A DNA stretch of 64,000 bases from Nematopogon swammerdamellus. Its lineage: Eukaryota; Arthropoda; Insecta; Lepidoptera; Adelidae. Below the pieces are notes generated by a model, which did no database searches, was not told the origin of the DNA, and saw only the letters and a list, made by a program, of their open reading frames with translations. The number at the start of each line of letters is the position of its first letter. Position 1 is the first letter of the stretch. The stretch lies in NCBI GenBank assembly GCA_946902875.1, contig OX336345.1:10881395-10945394 (forward strand), in the 5' to 3' direction. Shown piece after piece: positions 24,684-37,500 of the stretch. The translations under genes and the position numbers were made by a program.

Positions 24684-25025
24684 TTTTTTTATGGAAAATG
24701 ACACGGTTGGCTACATCACCTACAACATCCGTGATCCCATCCCATAACACCGGGTGAACTAGGTGCCACGTCAGTGCTTCCCTTCGGTCGTGCCGGCTAC
24801 ACTGAACTGGACGGAAAACACAAACTATTTACATAGCCGTTTCGACCGACCTTTCATTCAGTGCGGTGGTAGCAGCCCGGGCGGGTTAAACCCTACCACC
24901 TCGTAATATAGAAGGGAGTGATATCCCTTAGTCGCCTTTTACGACATACACAGGGAGAGATGCAGTGGGGCTATTCTTTTGAAGTACCGGCCCCACACGG
25001 TACAATACCGGCCCTACACGGTACC
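24684..25025 (-). mobile_element. chimeric SINE: shared body joined to the CCGTGTGGGGCCGGTAC head
   Basis: Minus-strand tail, body and core (24684-24915), then directly the roughly 85-bp head that otherwise starts the 330-bp repeat family (24930-25025). The same head-body junction is seen in the + strand copy at 60340-60655. It lies about 450 bases before lipase exon 1. Confidence 0.7.
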
Positions 25026-25474
25026 TATGGCAACAGTGGAACAAAGGCAGCCTTTTTACTCAAATATTAAATTAATTTCGAGACAATAGTGAATGTCCCA
25101 ATCTCTACCAGGGTACGGTATCTAGTGTAAACTCGCCACTGCCACAAGAACTGGAGCATTGTCGGGCCGGACAAACGTTCACACACCATGACACAGATCC
25201 CCCCCCCCCCCCCCTCCCGCCCTCCGTCACCCCGCCCCCACCTCACTCGCACTCAATACTTTCGTTTTATACTCCGTGCACTTTTTATCTCGATTTAGTC
25301 TCTCGCGATCGCTACATTCACTAGCAATTCGTTACGCAAAACAAAATGGGAGCGACAAACCGGCTCGATCTGTGTAGTGACCAGTCGACGCACCGATGGT
25401 AAAGCCGCCAACCTGCGCGGCGACTAGTCGACCGACCGACGACGGTTGCAAGCTGGGTTGCCATTGCATTAGTG

Positions 25475-25601
25475 ATGTATTTAGAAAGAGTGCTGACTCT
25501 CGGTGTATTGTGTGCAATGTGCCTCGCGGACGAAACATCCCTACAGGATACGGAGAAGCTGACATTCGTGGAGAATATATATGTTACGTTTTCGACAGCA
25601 T
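25475..25601 (+). CDS. lipase exon 1 (start codon, signal peptide)
   Basis: This short exon encodes 42 residues plus one base: a start Met, a hydrophobic stretch ([13 protein letters not shown]) and a mature N-terminus. It ends at the strong donor GTGAGT (25602-25607). It is in phase 1, and exon 2 starts with two bases, so a Cys codon (TGT) is rebuilt across the junction. An in-frame stop TAA lies upstream at 25400-25402 with no other in-frame ATG between, which supports this start. The link to exon 2 rests on phase, signal peptide and content, not on a transcript. Confidence 0.72.
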
Positions 25602-28469
25602 GTGAGTAAAATTACATTTATGAAAATAAGGGATAAGGACAAGAAGCCGTGCACAAGGGCGACAGGCTAGTCACCTCTCACCTTGCCGCGGTCTTTCCAC
25701 CGAGTCTTGCAGCAGGTGGGCCTACGTGCCGTACTTGCTGCTTGATAGTTATCTTGTCCGAATACTTTGCTAAACGTGGTGGTCAATGTTGTGCCGTAAT
25801 TTACCAGAGTACAAAGTGTGTGTGTGAAAATACTATCGCGCAAATGTATCCCCTTTAGTTCGGAATCATAGGTCGCGTCGTCGCAACGATGTCTGCGACC
25901 ATTTTCATAATATGTTAATTCGCCTTAGTTGAGATACACATCTATTAACCGGCACTCCCATTCGCCTCGCGTGTGGGTACGAGGAGGGGCCCGCAGTGCA
26001 GCTAGTCACTAAATATGACAAAGTTCTCTGGGCATTACGAGTATATATAACAGAATATGAGAAAAGTTTACGCGTAAGCATGTGTGGCATATTTTTGACA
26101 GAATTTCAATCGTCTTTTCAAGCGTTGTCAAGACAACGATACCCCCACTCGATGGGGTTAAAGTTTGACACAGAAAATGTAAAAGTTTGACAATAGGGCG
26201 CATGGCGCCCCCGTTTCATTTTACAAAAAAAATTTTGCCTATGACACGCGAACTATCGAGACGAATCCAACATTGCACCATACAATTAAAAGCGGTTAAG
26301 TAGTTTAGGCTCTGTGAGCGAAAAAACGAACACACATACATGCATGCACACATATTATGCTGGCAAAATCATAGCCCTCCTTTTGGCTTCGCCGTATGTA
26401 GCAAAAATGACTATAAATGATGAAAAAATAATTTCCATTTACTCACCTAAAGGAGTCGGTGGGCCGCAAAGTTAATTCCCGCGCAGCTATGAGTTTTTAT
26501 ATTGTATTTACTTAGCGGTCCCCAGACTCCTTTAAGTAAGTAAATGGAAATGATTTTTGACTTTTTAAGGGTCGGGGTTTTTTTTAAATTTGTAATTTAA
26601 CTTTTATTCAAAGTTTTTTCAAAAAACCGCATGGAAATCGGTACAATATTTAAGATAATAATTTTGACAATCATGGAATCCATTATGTAATGTCTTACCC
26701 GTGCCAGGCCTTCGTCACTCGCTCAAGGTCGCGAGTTAAATGCCTACCGCTTGGCGTGTCGGTTAATGCACAAGTAACAGTGGGCTGTCGCTATCCAGCC
26801 AGAGCGAGCGTGCGGTGCGCGCATCTACTACGTTTCGTTTCGAAATCACGAAATCATTAGAAATGTCGAAATCACGTCATTATTGTGCAGTGGACGGGTG
26901 CAAAAGTCAACAGACAAATGAAAACTTGTCTTTTTTTTCATTGCCGAGAGACGAAGAAAGGTAAGTATTTTGTTTAGTAGCATTTTGATTTATTTCTAGT
27001 AATTTATTTATTCATATAGTAGGAGGTCATTGATTTAAAATGATATTATTATATTGCCAATAACATTAGTACGCCGAACAGCGTGGTGTGTATGGCCTAA
27101 TTCGTATAAGGATAATAGGTACATTGTAGATGATCATTGATCATTAAATTTATTGATCAAACAAAACTATCACTGGAAGGTTGCACGCAATGCACGCTTC
27201 GATGTGAGAAACTAATTGTGACGCTAACGCATGCATGAATTTGTTCGCATGCATTTGCCGTAGCTAAATATCATATCGTTGGTAGCTAGAACGATAAAAG
27301 TTGGTAGGTATCATCTTCATTTTATTCCTCACAATAAGACAGCACAAAGACACAGCCCTTAACGCGCTGAACGGCGCGCTTTAGAGATAGAGTTACACGA
27401 CAGAAAGAGAAGCGAAATGTAGGCAATTATCGTGGTTAGGCATGTAGCTCTGGGCGAGTCAATTTGTACTTTATCGCGTCGTCGCAGAGTAGCTATTTCT
27501 TTGTGAGTGTTTGTACAGAGCAACTTCTGTACGGAGTACTCTTTTCTATTACTCTTTTCTATTCTGTGCCCGTGCCATTTGCAAAAATCTACTACTAGAC
27601 TACTGGTCGGATCGACATGAAATTTGTTTGCTTACTTAAAAAAAATTCTCTTACTGAAATAATGTTTTTTTTTTCAAAATCTGTTCAATCGTTTTGAAAA
27701 AAAAAGGAAAAAGGACTTTGAGAGGGCATATCTCGGAAACTACTGATCTCAGCACATTCCCATATGGAAAATGATAAGCCTCGACGAGATAAAACTTTTT
27801 TTTAGGGCATATCTCTGAAACTACTGATCGCAGACTACTCATCCGCTGGAGGAAATGATAGGTCTCGAAGAGAGTTTTTTGTTTTTTGATCTTTTTTTTG
27901 TTTTTGTTTTTTTGTTTCATCAGAGGGCATCATATCACGGAAACTACTGATCCGCTGGAGAAAGTGATAGGTCTCGACGAGTTTTTTTTAATTTTTTTAT
28001 TATTATTACAAAATTTTTTTTATTTTTTTTTTAATTTCAATTTTTTTATATTTTTTTTTATTTTTATTTTATTTACTTTTTTTGGTGTCTTTTTTTTTAG
28101 TTTTTGTTTTGTTTTTTGCTTTTTTTTATTATAAATTTTTTTTAACTAAAAAAATTTTAATGCTTCGACCTAAAAGAAATCGGTTGAGAACTTAGAAAAT
28201 GGCAACCATTTGGATATTGACGAAACCCCGTCAGCGCCACGTCAGGCCATGTACTTGCGCGATTATTATATGTCTGCTCATGATTCCATGTCTATGTCTA
28301 CCGGTAGTCCCACGACTACCAGGGCATTTTGTTTTTTATTACTTAATTACTTGATTACAAACATAGCTAATAACCAACCATTGATTAAACCAGCTTTCCA
28401 AAAAAAAAACCGCATCCGAATTGGTCCATCCGTTTGGGAGCTACGATGCCACAGACAGACACACCCTTA

Positions 28470-28500
<31 letters not shown>

Positions 28501-31500
28501 GTTAAACTTATACACCATAGTTTTATTAGTAAAATGGTGACTCTATAAATTAGTGGTGTACTTTATCCATACTCTACTATATCCTCAAGTCAATATAAGG
28601 TTTAAAAAACAACAAGTAAGTACCTACCCAGCACGGCGTGCAATTTTCTGATGCTAAGTCTAAGACCCAAGTCACAGTCATCGGAATTTTTGACCGGTGT
28701 TCCGGCCGGCGATAAATTGTATGGGTCGCGAATCAATGTAAGTACTTATAACAACGTATTGGTCGTGACGTGACCAAGTAAAAAAAAAGTGGTCAAGTGT
28801 GAGTCCAACTCACGCGGAGAGGGTTCCGTACCATTCCGTTTTGCGTGAGAACTTTAAGACTTAGGATTTCGTTTAGGTTTTCCTGTAAACTATATGAAGG
28901 GCCCTATATTCCCAATTGTTTTCGAAATTTTCGACTAAGTAGTAGTAGTTTCAGAGATAAGGCGGGGAGGTGCTCGATTTTTTTATATTTTCTTTAATAT
29001 CTTTTAAACTATGCATTTTTTTATTATAAAAAATATATTTGTATTCCTCCAAAATATATTTCCATTTATCCTCCAAAATAATCATATACGTATTATAGTA
29101 CATATCCTATACGTCTGTGATTGGGTCATTTCACCAAATTTCTACTTTTCGTCCAGTAGATTCGGAGAAAATAAACTGTGACGGACGGACAGACAAGCAG
29201 GCACAAGAGTGATCCTATAAGGATTCCGTTTATTCCTCTTTAGAGGTACGGAACCCTAAAAAGAAAAAAAAAACTGATTTTATTCGTGTTTCTAGGCCTA
29301 TAGATTTTTACTTATTAGGTTTCCGTATCCGTACTGAAGCATACTAAGTGTACGCCGTCTGTCTGTTTGTCAAAAAAAGTAAAAAATTAAGAAGGGTGTA
29401 CAAAAAACGTGTTTTTTTTTCAACGTTTTTCTTTATGCTCTATCAAAAAACGGTAATACATACAAGCGTCTAACTTGGTGTGATTATAGCACAAACTCTA
29501 AAGTAAAATATGTAATAATAAAAACCGGTCATTTAATAGTGGTACAAAAACCTCAGAATCAGGACGTTATAAGAGGGAAAATGCAAATTGTATTTTTAAT
29601 TCCATTTTACCTGACCTAATTTATAAGGGTTCCTGCCAGAGCGGGTGCCTACGGAACACTGAGAAGGGAGTAGTTATGGAGTTGGATATTAGCAAAAAAA
29701 AATTTACTGAAATGTCTGTCCGTCTACCTAAATGACATGATGACACACATTACACCACACAAATTACTCAGTATACTTAGTTCGTTACTTACCAGGAAAG
29801 GTGTAACGGCTGTGCGAGGGCGAAAACATGATCATTAAACTAGATAATATTACATGATGCTGCCTCCAGCCACGCGGCGGCGGCGGGGCGGGGCGGGAGC
29901 CCTCACCGCCCACGCACACACACCACAAGCCTGCACGGATACCCTCTCACGCATGTATTGGGTATACACCGTTCCCTTTACTTTTATCTCACTATACTCG
30001 TATCAATTTAGGGAAAAACTATTCGATTTTATTACAAACTAGCTGTTGCCCGCGGCTTCGCTCGCGTGAAATTCGTATTCCAAAGAAGAATGTAAGTAAC
30101 TAAGGGCGAGGCCGAAGGCCAAGCTGCATTCAGGTAATCGATAAACCTCCTCAAAGAAAGTAACTAACTAAGGGCGAGGCCGAAGGCCGAGCTGCTTTCA
30201 GGTAAACGATAAACCTTTCTCAAATAAAAGAAGTAAGTAAGGGCGAGGCCGAAGGCCGAGCTGCGTTCAGGAAGACGATAAACCTTCCGGAAGAAAGGAA
30301 GGAGCTAAGTGCGAGGCCGAGGGCCGAGCTGCGTTCAGGTAAACCAAAAACCCTCTTCCGCCTTCGGCCCTCGCCCTTAAAGACTTCCTTTCTTCTATAG
30401 AATATAATAACGTTTACTCAATCTATTTATTTCATAAAAATAAAAAAGTAATATTAATAATGAAAGAATTAAAACCTACCTAACAAACATTAAAATAACT
30501 ACCAAAACGGGCATTTTCAAATGTTCTTAGAGCACTTGCGGCATTACCCCGCTGGATGGCAAGGCTTACCCTTTGAATGAAGTACGTAAGCCCTTGATGG
30601 CGGGACACCGGTTGCGTCAACCAGCAGAGGCCCAAGCCTCTTTTGGCTTCACTGCTCCACGGACCGAGGGTTTCAACCGCAAACGCAACAAATTCGAAAT
30701 CTTGAATTATATTTCTATATTTGTTGCGTTTGAGGCTCCCCGCCCCAGCCTCGGCCGCGCCAGCCTCTCTTGAAGATGTCCTAACGTGACTTGGAGCCAA
30801 TGTGAGAACACAAGTGGCGTCCCACATCAAAGAACTACCCTTAGTCCATGGCACTAAGGTGATAGCATCGGGCCTCTTGCCATCCAGCCGGGAATAACCG
30901 CGAGGTTCTAGGATGCACGGTATATTTGCCGTCAGAAGCGTGGACTTTATAATAAAATTTAAATTAAATTAACTCAATCTTAATGTTAATTAACTTTATT
31001 CGAGATGGTTTAGCTTCTTCCTGAACGCAGCTCGGCCTTCGGCCTCGCCCTTAGTTACTTGCTTTCTTCGAGATGGTTTATAATTTGTCAGAACGTAGCT
31101 CGGCCTTCGGCCTCGAATTAGTTACTTACTTTCTTCAAAAATGTTTACCTTCTTCCTCAACGCAGCTCGGCCTACGGCCTCGCCCTTAGTTACTTGCTTT
31201 CTTCAAGATGTTTTATGGTCTTCCCGAATAGAGCACGGCCTTCGGCCTCGCCCTTAGTTACTTACTTTCTTCAAGATGGTTTAGCTTCTTCCTGAACGCA
31301 GCTCGGCCTTCGGCCTCGCCCTTAGTTAATTGCTTTCTTCGAGATGGTTTTTCAATTATCAGAACGTAGCTCGGCCTTCGGCCTCGCCTTAGTTACTTAC
31401 TTTCTTCTAGATGGTTTAGCTTCTTTCTGAACGCAGCTCGGCCTTCGGCTTCGCCCTTAGTTGCTTGCTTTCTTCGAGATGGTTTTTCAATTATTCGAAC

Positions 31501-34500
31501 GTAGCTCGGCCTTCGGCCTCGCCTTAGTTACTTACTTTCTTCAAGATGGTTTAGCTTCTTCCTGAACGCAGCTCGGCCTGCGGCCTCGCCCATAGTTACT
31601 TACTTTCTTCGAGAATGTTTATGGTCTTCCAGAATAGAGCTCGGCCTTCGGCCTCGCCCTTAGTTACTTACTTTCTTCAAGAATGTTTTTCTTCTTCCTG
31701 AACTCAGCTCCGCCTTCCGCCTCGCCCTTAGTTACTATCATCGAGAAAGAATATCGTTCACGTGAGCGCAGATCCGCCTTCGGGCCCCCCTTTAGTTACT
31801 TACTTTCTTTTTTTGAAATACGAATTTCACGCGAGCGAAGCCGCGGGCAACAGATATAAAAATTTGTATTGCACCAATGACAACGACATAACTTCGACTT
31901 TCAATAATTTTTTTTTTATCAAACAATTTGTCACCGGCCAGCTCACGTCGAGATGACAGTTCTCCGTTGTCAACATGACATTTAAAATTGTTTTTTACCA
32001 TTACTTTGGATTGCGTGATTATTATTATATTTTTTTATTATTATGTTAATCCGGGATATACACTGTCACTATAAAAAGTTTCGTCAAATTCCGTTCAGTG
32101 GTTTTTGCGAGATGCGCGTACAAATAGACATTTTTGTATTTACGATTTTATTATATGTATAGAAAGAATAGATATGTTATAGACTATTGTGTTCAAGTTA
32201 TAAAAAAGAAGAACTTGTCATTTTCGTTGTATCTACATATTTTTAAATTTCGAATGAATATTTTATTCAAATTGTATTTGCTGACAGTTCTCAAGATATA
32301 ATTATGTACTTTGGACTACGTGATTTTAAACGCGCAATAATGTTTATAATTGTTTAATTTTTTTTTATTTTTGTTAATTTTTTTTACGTATTATGTTAAC
32401 CCGGCATATAAACTGCCACTATACAAAGTTTCGTCTAATTCCGTTCAGTGGTTTTTGCGTGATGCGCGTACAGACAAACAAACAAACAAACAAAAATTTT
32501 TAAAACTGTTCTAAAATGTTCAGTATCTCATTTTAAGCCAACCTGGTTAGTTTTTTTCCGAATACATTCAATGTACAGACTTTCTTACCTTTACGATTTT
32601 ATTATATGTATAGATTATCTTAAAACTAATTTTGTACATATTAAAAACCTAACATTAAAAACATATACAAAATTAACCTTAAAAAAAAAATGGAGTTTCC
32701 ACCACCGGCGGCGGGGCGAGCCCAGGCTACCGATGGTCGGGTCCCAAAGAGAGGAACCTCCGGACGATGCGTGCAGTGTCGAGCAGGGCTGCCTTCTGGA
32801 TCTGGCCCTTGACCCAACCACTCAGCGAGAGCCTCTCAAGGTGGTCGTCGAGGCTCTTCGCTATCAGCCCATGCGCCGAAACGACTATGGGCACAACGAT
32901 CGTCGAGTCGACGGGCCACATTTTGGTAACCTCGTGCTGCAGATCCAGATATTTTAACATCTTCTCTGCTTCCTTACTGACGAGGTTACCATCGTGCGGC
33001 ACGGCGATATCGACGAGCGTTGCGCGCCTTGCCTCCCGGTCTACTATCACAATATCAGGCCTGTTCGCGAGAATAGTCCTGTCTGTGATAATGGACCGGT
33101 CCCAGTAGAGTGTGACATGACCGTTCTCGAGAACTGGCGGTGGATTGTACTTATAGTAAGGCACCTCAGTACCCACAAGGTTGAACTTTAAGGCAAGTTG
33201 CTGGTGGATAATCCTGGCTACTAGGTTGTGTCTATGCAGATACTCGGTGTTGGCAAGCTGCGAACAACCGGAAATCACATGTCTGAGGGACTCGCCAGGT
33301 TGGTGGCAGGCGCGGCAGATGTCAATGGTGCCGTCCTTCATTATGTGTTTCCTATAGTTGTTCGTCTTGACAACCTCATCTTGTATTGCAAAGACAAACC
33401 CTTCGGTTTCCCCGAAGAGGTCCCCGAAGCGTAGCCAGTGCACGGAAGCAAGTTGGTCTACATCCGGTCCCGTGAGAGACCGGAAGTACCTACCGTGCAG
33501 CTCCTTGCCTTTCCATACTTCCATGCGGTCCTCGGTGCTCAGTACAACCGGCTTCCGCCAGTTCTCTTTTCCCATGCTCAGCGGGGTAAGACCTTTATCG
33601 CTGGTGACGACATCGCGATGCATCTCACAAACATCAGTCTTTTCCAAAAAGTACTGACGGAGATTGCATACCTCGCGGTTGTGCAGGTTCTTGGCATTTA
33701 ACATACCTCGACCCCCACACTTCCGCGGGATATACAACCTCATGACCGATGATCGTGGGTGATGCATACGGGATTTCGTCATCAGCGTCCTGACCTTTCT
33801 GTCCAGCGAGTCCAATTCGGTCTGAGTCCATCTGAGAATACCGAAAGTATATACGAGCACAGGCATGACCCAACCGTTATAGGCACGAATTTTATTGCCG
33901 CCTGACAAAAGGCTATTTAGTACTTTTGTAAGACGACGAAAAAACTTTTCCTTAACTGATTGTTTCATGTCCGTATCCCGTATGCTGAGAGCCTCCGATA
34001 TTCCCAGATATTTATAAGTTTCGTCTTCGGAGAGAGCTCGAACATTCATGGACTCCGACAACTGTATGCCGCCGGAGTTCACGATCACACCACGTTCCAC
34101 ATGGATGGTCCCACATTTTTCCAAGCCGAACTCCATTCCAATGTCGTTGCTGAAGCCTTCAGTTATCTTCATCATCGACATTAGTTCGGTGTCCGACTTG
34201 GCAAACAGTTTGAGGTCATCCATATAAAATAAGTGTGATATTCGAGAGCCTCCTCTTCGAAGACAGTAGCCCAGCTCTGAGTCCTCAAGCAGAGTGCTAA
34301 GAGGGTTCAGAGCCAGACAAAACCAAAGCGGACTCAGACTGTCTCCCTGGAAGATCCCCCGCCGTATGGGAATCCGGTCGTCTGCAGCCGAAGTCCGTTC
34401 GCCACCTGGTACACGAAGGATAGTACTCCATTGTTGCATACATGCGCCAAGGAATTGACAGATATTGGTGTCAGTTTTGTATAGTTCTAGTATCCTTAGC

Positions 34501-37500
34501 AACCATGTATGGGGCACGGAGTCAAATGCCTTCTTGTAGTCTATCCAGGCAGCAGACAGGTTCTTTCGATTGCGTCGGACCTGCTGACAAACGGTCATGT
34601 CCATAAGGAGCAGCTCCTTAGTACCGCGGGACCCAGCCCGACATCCATTCTGAGCAACGGACAAGATGTTATTGTCCTTTATGTGAATTGATATTTTGTG
34701 CGTCAGAATGGATGTCAGGAGCTTGTAGATGGTAGGCAAGCAAGTGATAGGTCTATAATTTTTAGGTTCCGCAGTACTACCAGATTTATGGAGCAGGTGG
34801 GTGACACCAGTAGTCATGAACTCTGGGAGAACCCGATGGTCGAGGGCATCTTGGAATTGAACAGCCAAGCGGGAGTGGCAGCTTCTGAACCATTTCAGCC
34901 AGAAGTTCTGCAATCCGTCCGGCCCTGGAGATTTCCAGTTCAGTGCCTGGCGGATTGCAGAACCTACATCCTCTTCGCTGATATTTATGGCGGACATTGG
35001 TTCTATCGACTGACACACCCGCTGGACAACTCTCATCCATTCACCCTCGACGTGACAGACAGGATCCGACCAGATGTTTTTCCAAAATAAAGCATTTTCT
35101 TGCTCAGTTGGTCGGATCGTGTCTGTCGGTCGTTGGTTCGGGTGCTCCCAGTTCCGGTATACCCACCTTTGGTCACTCTGGAATCGACGATTCTGGTGAT
35201 AACGGTCGACACGCTTCCTATAGCGACGGATACGTTGGGCCCACGCGCTAATTTGCTGCTTCAGGTCATCTATGCGCTCCGTGACTAGTGAGTGGAAGTT
35301 TGGCTGTGTCTGGCTTAATATAGCACCACCAAAAGCCTTCGTCACGAAGCGCATGATTTTCGGTCTGGTATTTCCAGACCTGAAGCAGTATAGCTTTCCG
35401 ATGAGGATCCTGGCCTCGCCGATACGTCGCTCGATCCGTAACTGCCACGCGGGAGCGGTGGCGCGCCAGGCCAGGCGCGTGTGTCTCTAGATATATTCTC
35501 GAATTTCAAACGCGCCATGCGACAGGCAATTATTATTATTATTATTATTCCTTTATTAACACATATATTTACAATAATTTTACATATAATAAACTATACC
35601 TAAAATATACAAAAATTATATATAAAATTATTATAAAATAAATGGAGTTTCCAACACCGGCGGCGGGGCGAGCCCAAGCTACCGATGGTCGGGTCCCAAA
35701 GAGAGGAACCTCCGGACGATGCGTGCAGTGTCAAGCAGGGCTGCCTTCTGTATCTGGCCCTTGACCCAACCACTCAGCGAGAGCCTCTCAAGGTGGTCGT
35801 CGAGGCTCTTCGCTATCAGCCCATGCGCCGAAACGACTATGGGCACAACGATCGTCGAGTCGACGGGCCACATTTTGGTAACCTCGTGCTGCAGATCCAG
35901 ATATTTTAACATTTTCTCTGCTTCCTTACTGACGAGGTTACCATCGTGCGGCACGGCGATATCGACGAGCGTTGCGCGCCTTGCCTCCCGGTCTACTATC
36001 ACAATATCAGGCCTGTTCGCGAGAATAGTCCTGTCTGTGATAATGGACCGGTCCCAGTAGAGTGTGACATGACCGTTCTCGAGAACTGGCGGTGGATTGT
36101 ACTTATAGTAAGGCACCTCGGTACCCACAAGGTTGAACTTTAAGGCAAGTTGCTGGTGGATAATCCTGGCTACTAGGTTGTGTCTATGCAATTATTATTA
36201 TTATTAATCGGTTATTCGTATCAAATTCAGATTTGGCAAAACATTTGAGAATACTATTTTGGAACAGTCTAGAAGAGTTTTGGATTGATTGGAAAAACAT
36301 GCAAAAATCGTGTGTCCAATTTTCGAAAGACTGCAATACAATATTAAATATTAAAATATATTTCCACAAAAAAGGATATAAAATTATAATTTATCCAGCG
36401 CGCGGTCGCAATCATTCGGCATCAGGAACCAATTGTACAAACAATGCGAAAATTCGGTTTCTTAATTATTAAGAAACCGAATTTTCGCTTATGCTCCAAA
36501 TGTTCTCCTAGTTTAATCCGAAAAATTCATAATCCTTTTTTGCCTTCGCCGTAGTCGGGGGAAAAAACGGCGTGTTCGCTATCTTGCTTGCATCCGTGAA
36601 ATTTGCACCTTAACTGTTTTATTTTATTGACTTTAATTGTAATCTTTGAGGGGTAAATGACCCCACGGTCGCTTGTGGAGTTATGTGGTTACACATTTCG
36701 GCCCAAACGTGTGGTCCATCATTGTGTGCTGTCTGCCTCACAACGGTGGACGAGGAACTGCCATCGGTAACAGTAGCTGTAACTTATAAGCGATCATAGA
36801 TACATATACCGTGCATTCATGTGCTAACAAGGACTATAATCATGTTAACGATACAGGTCGAGCGTTAATGGACCTGCAATACTCGGCGCCGGACAAGAAA
36901 CAGAGAGAAGTGGTGAAGAAGATGCGTATTATCTACCTCCACGGCGAGAACCTGCTGAACCTGAACATAGACGAAGCTTTCGTGGCGCTCACCAACCCAA
37001 CCCTCTACGACATCACAAGGCAGACCAAAGTATTTTCATTTTTATTTTACTAATAGTCAGCGCGGAAAGTACGGACGTAAGCCTGTCCAATGTTCCCCCA
37101 GTCCTCGCACTTTATTAGTAGAAATATTCATAATTTTGGGTTATAAACGCTGTTTTATGTTATTTACCTAACTTTTATTTTTTAGGCTAGTGTTTTGGGT
37201 ACGGTGGGGGAGTCGGCGGGATGGATGATTTTTTTTTTATTTTATTTAATATGTATTCATTTTAATTTTATTTCATTGTTATTCTGTAGGTAGTATATTA
37301 AGTTGGTTTTATATTATAAAAACATTATAAATAAATAATTATATACTTTTAAAATAAGTTTTCATGTTAATTTAAAATTTCCGAATTCCCTGGCTTAATA
37401 ATATTGCAATCAATATAGTCAAGTCAAAGCACTGGTGAGTATTTCCTATAAATAAAGTATGGAAAACCACCACCGCTCCTATAAGAAGTAGTGGAGAAAG

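Noticed and set aside
27886..28134. Phe-rich 82-codon ORF
   Set aside because: Translation of a poly(T) tract.
31015..31790. CRISPR-like array (palindromic core every 68 bases with variable spacers)
   Set aside because: The spacers fall into a few recurring types and diverge like the core, the host is eukaryotic and there are no cas genes; it is a minisatellite within a transposon.
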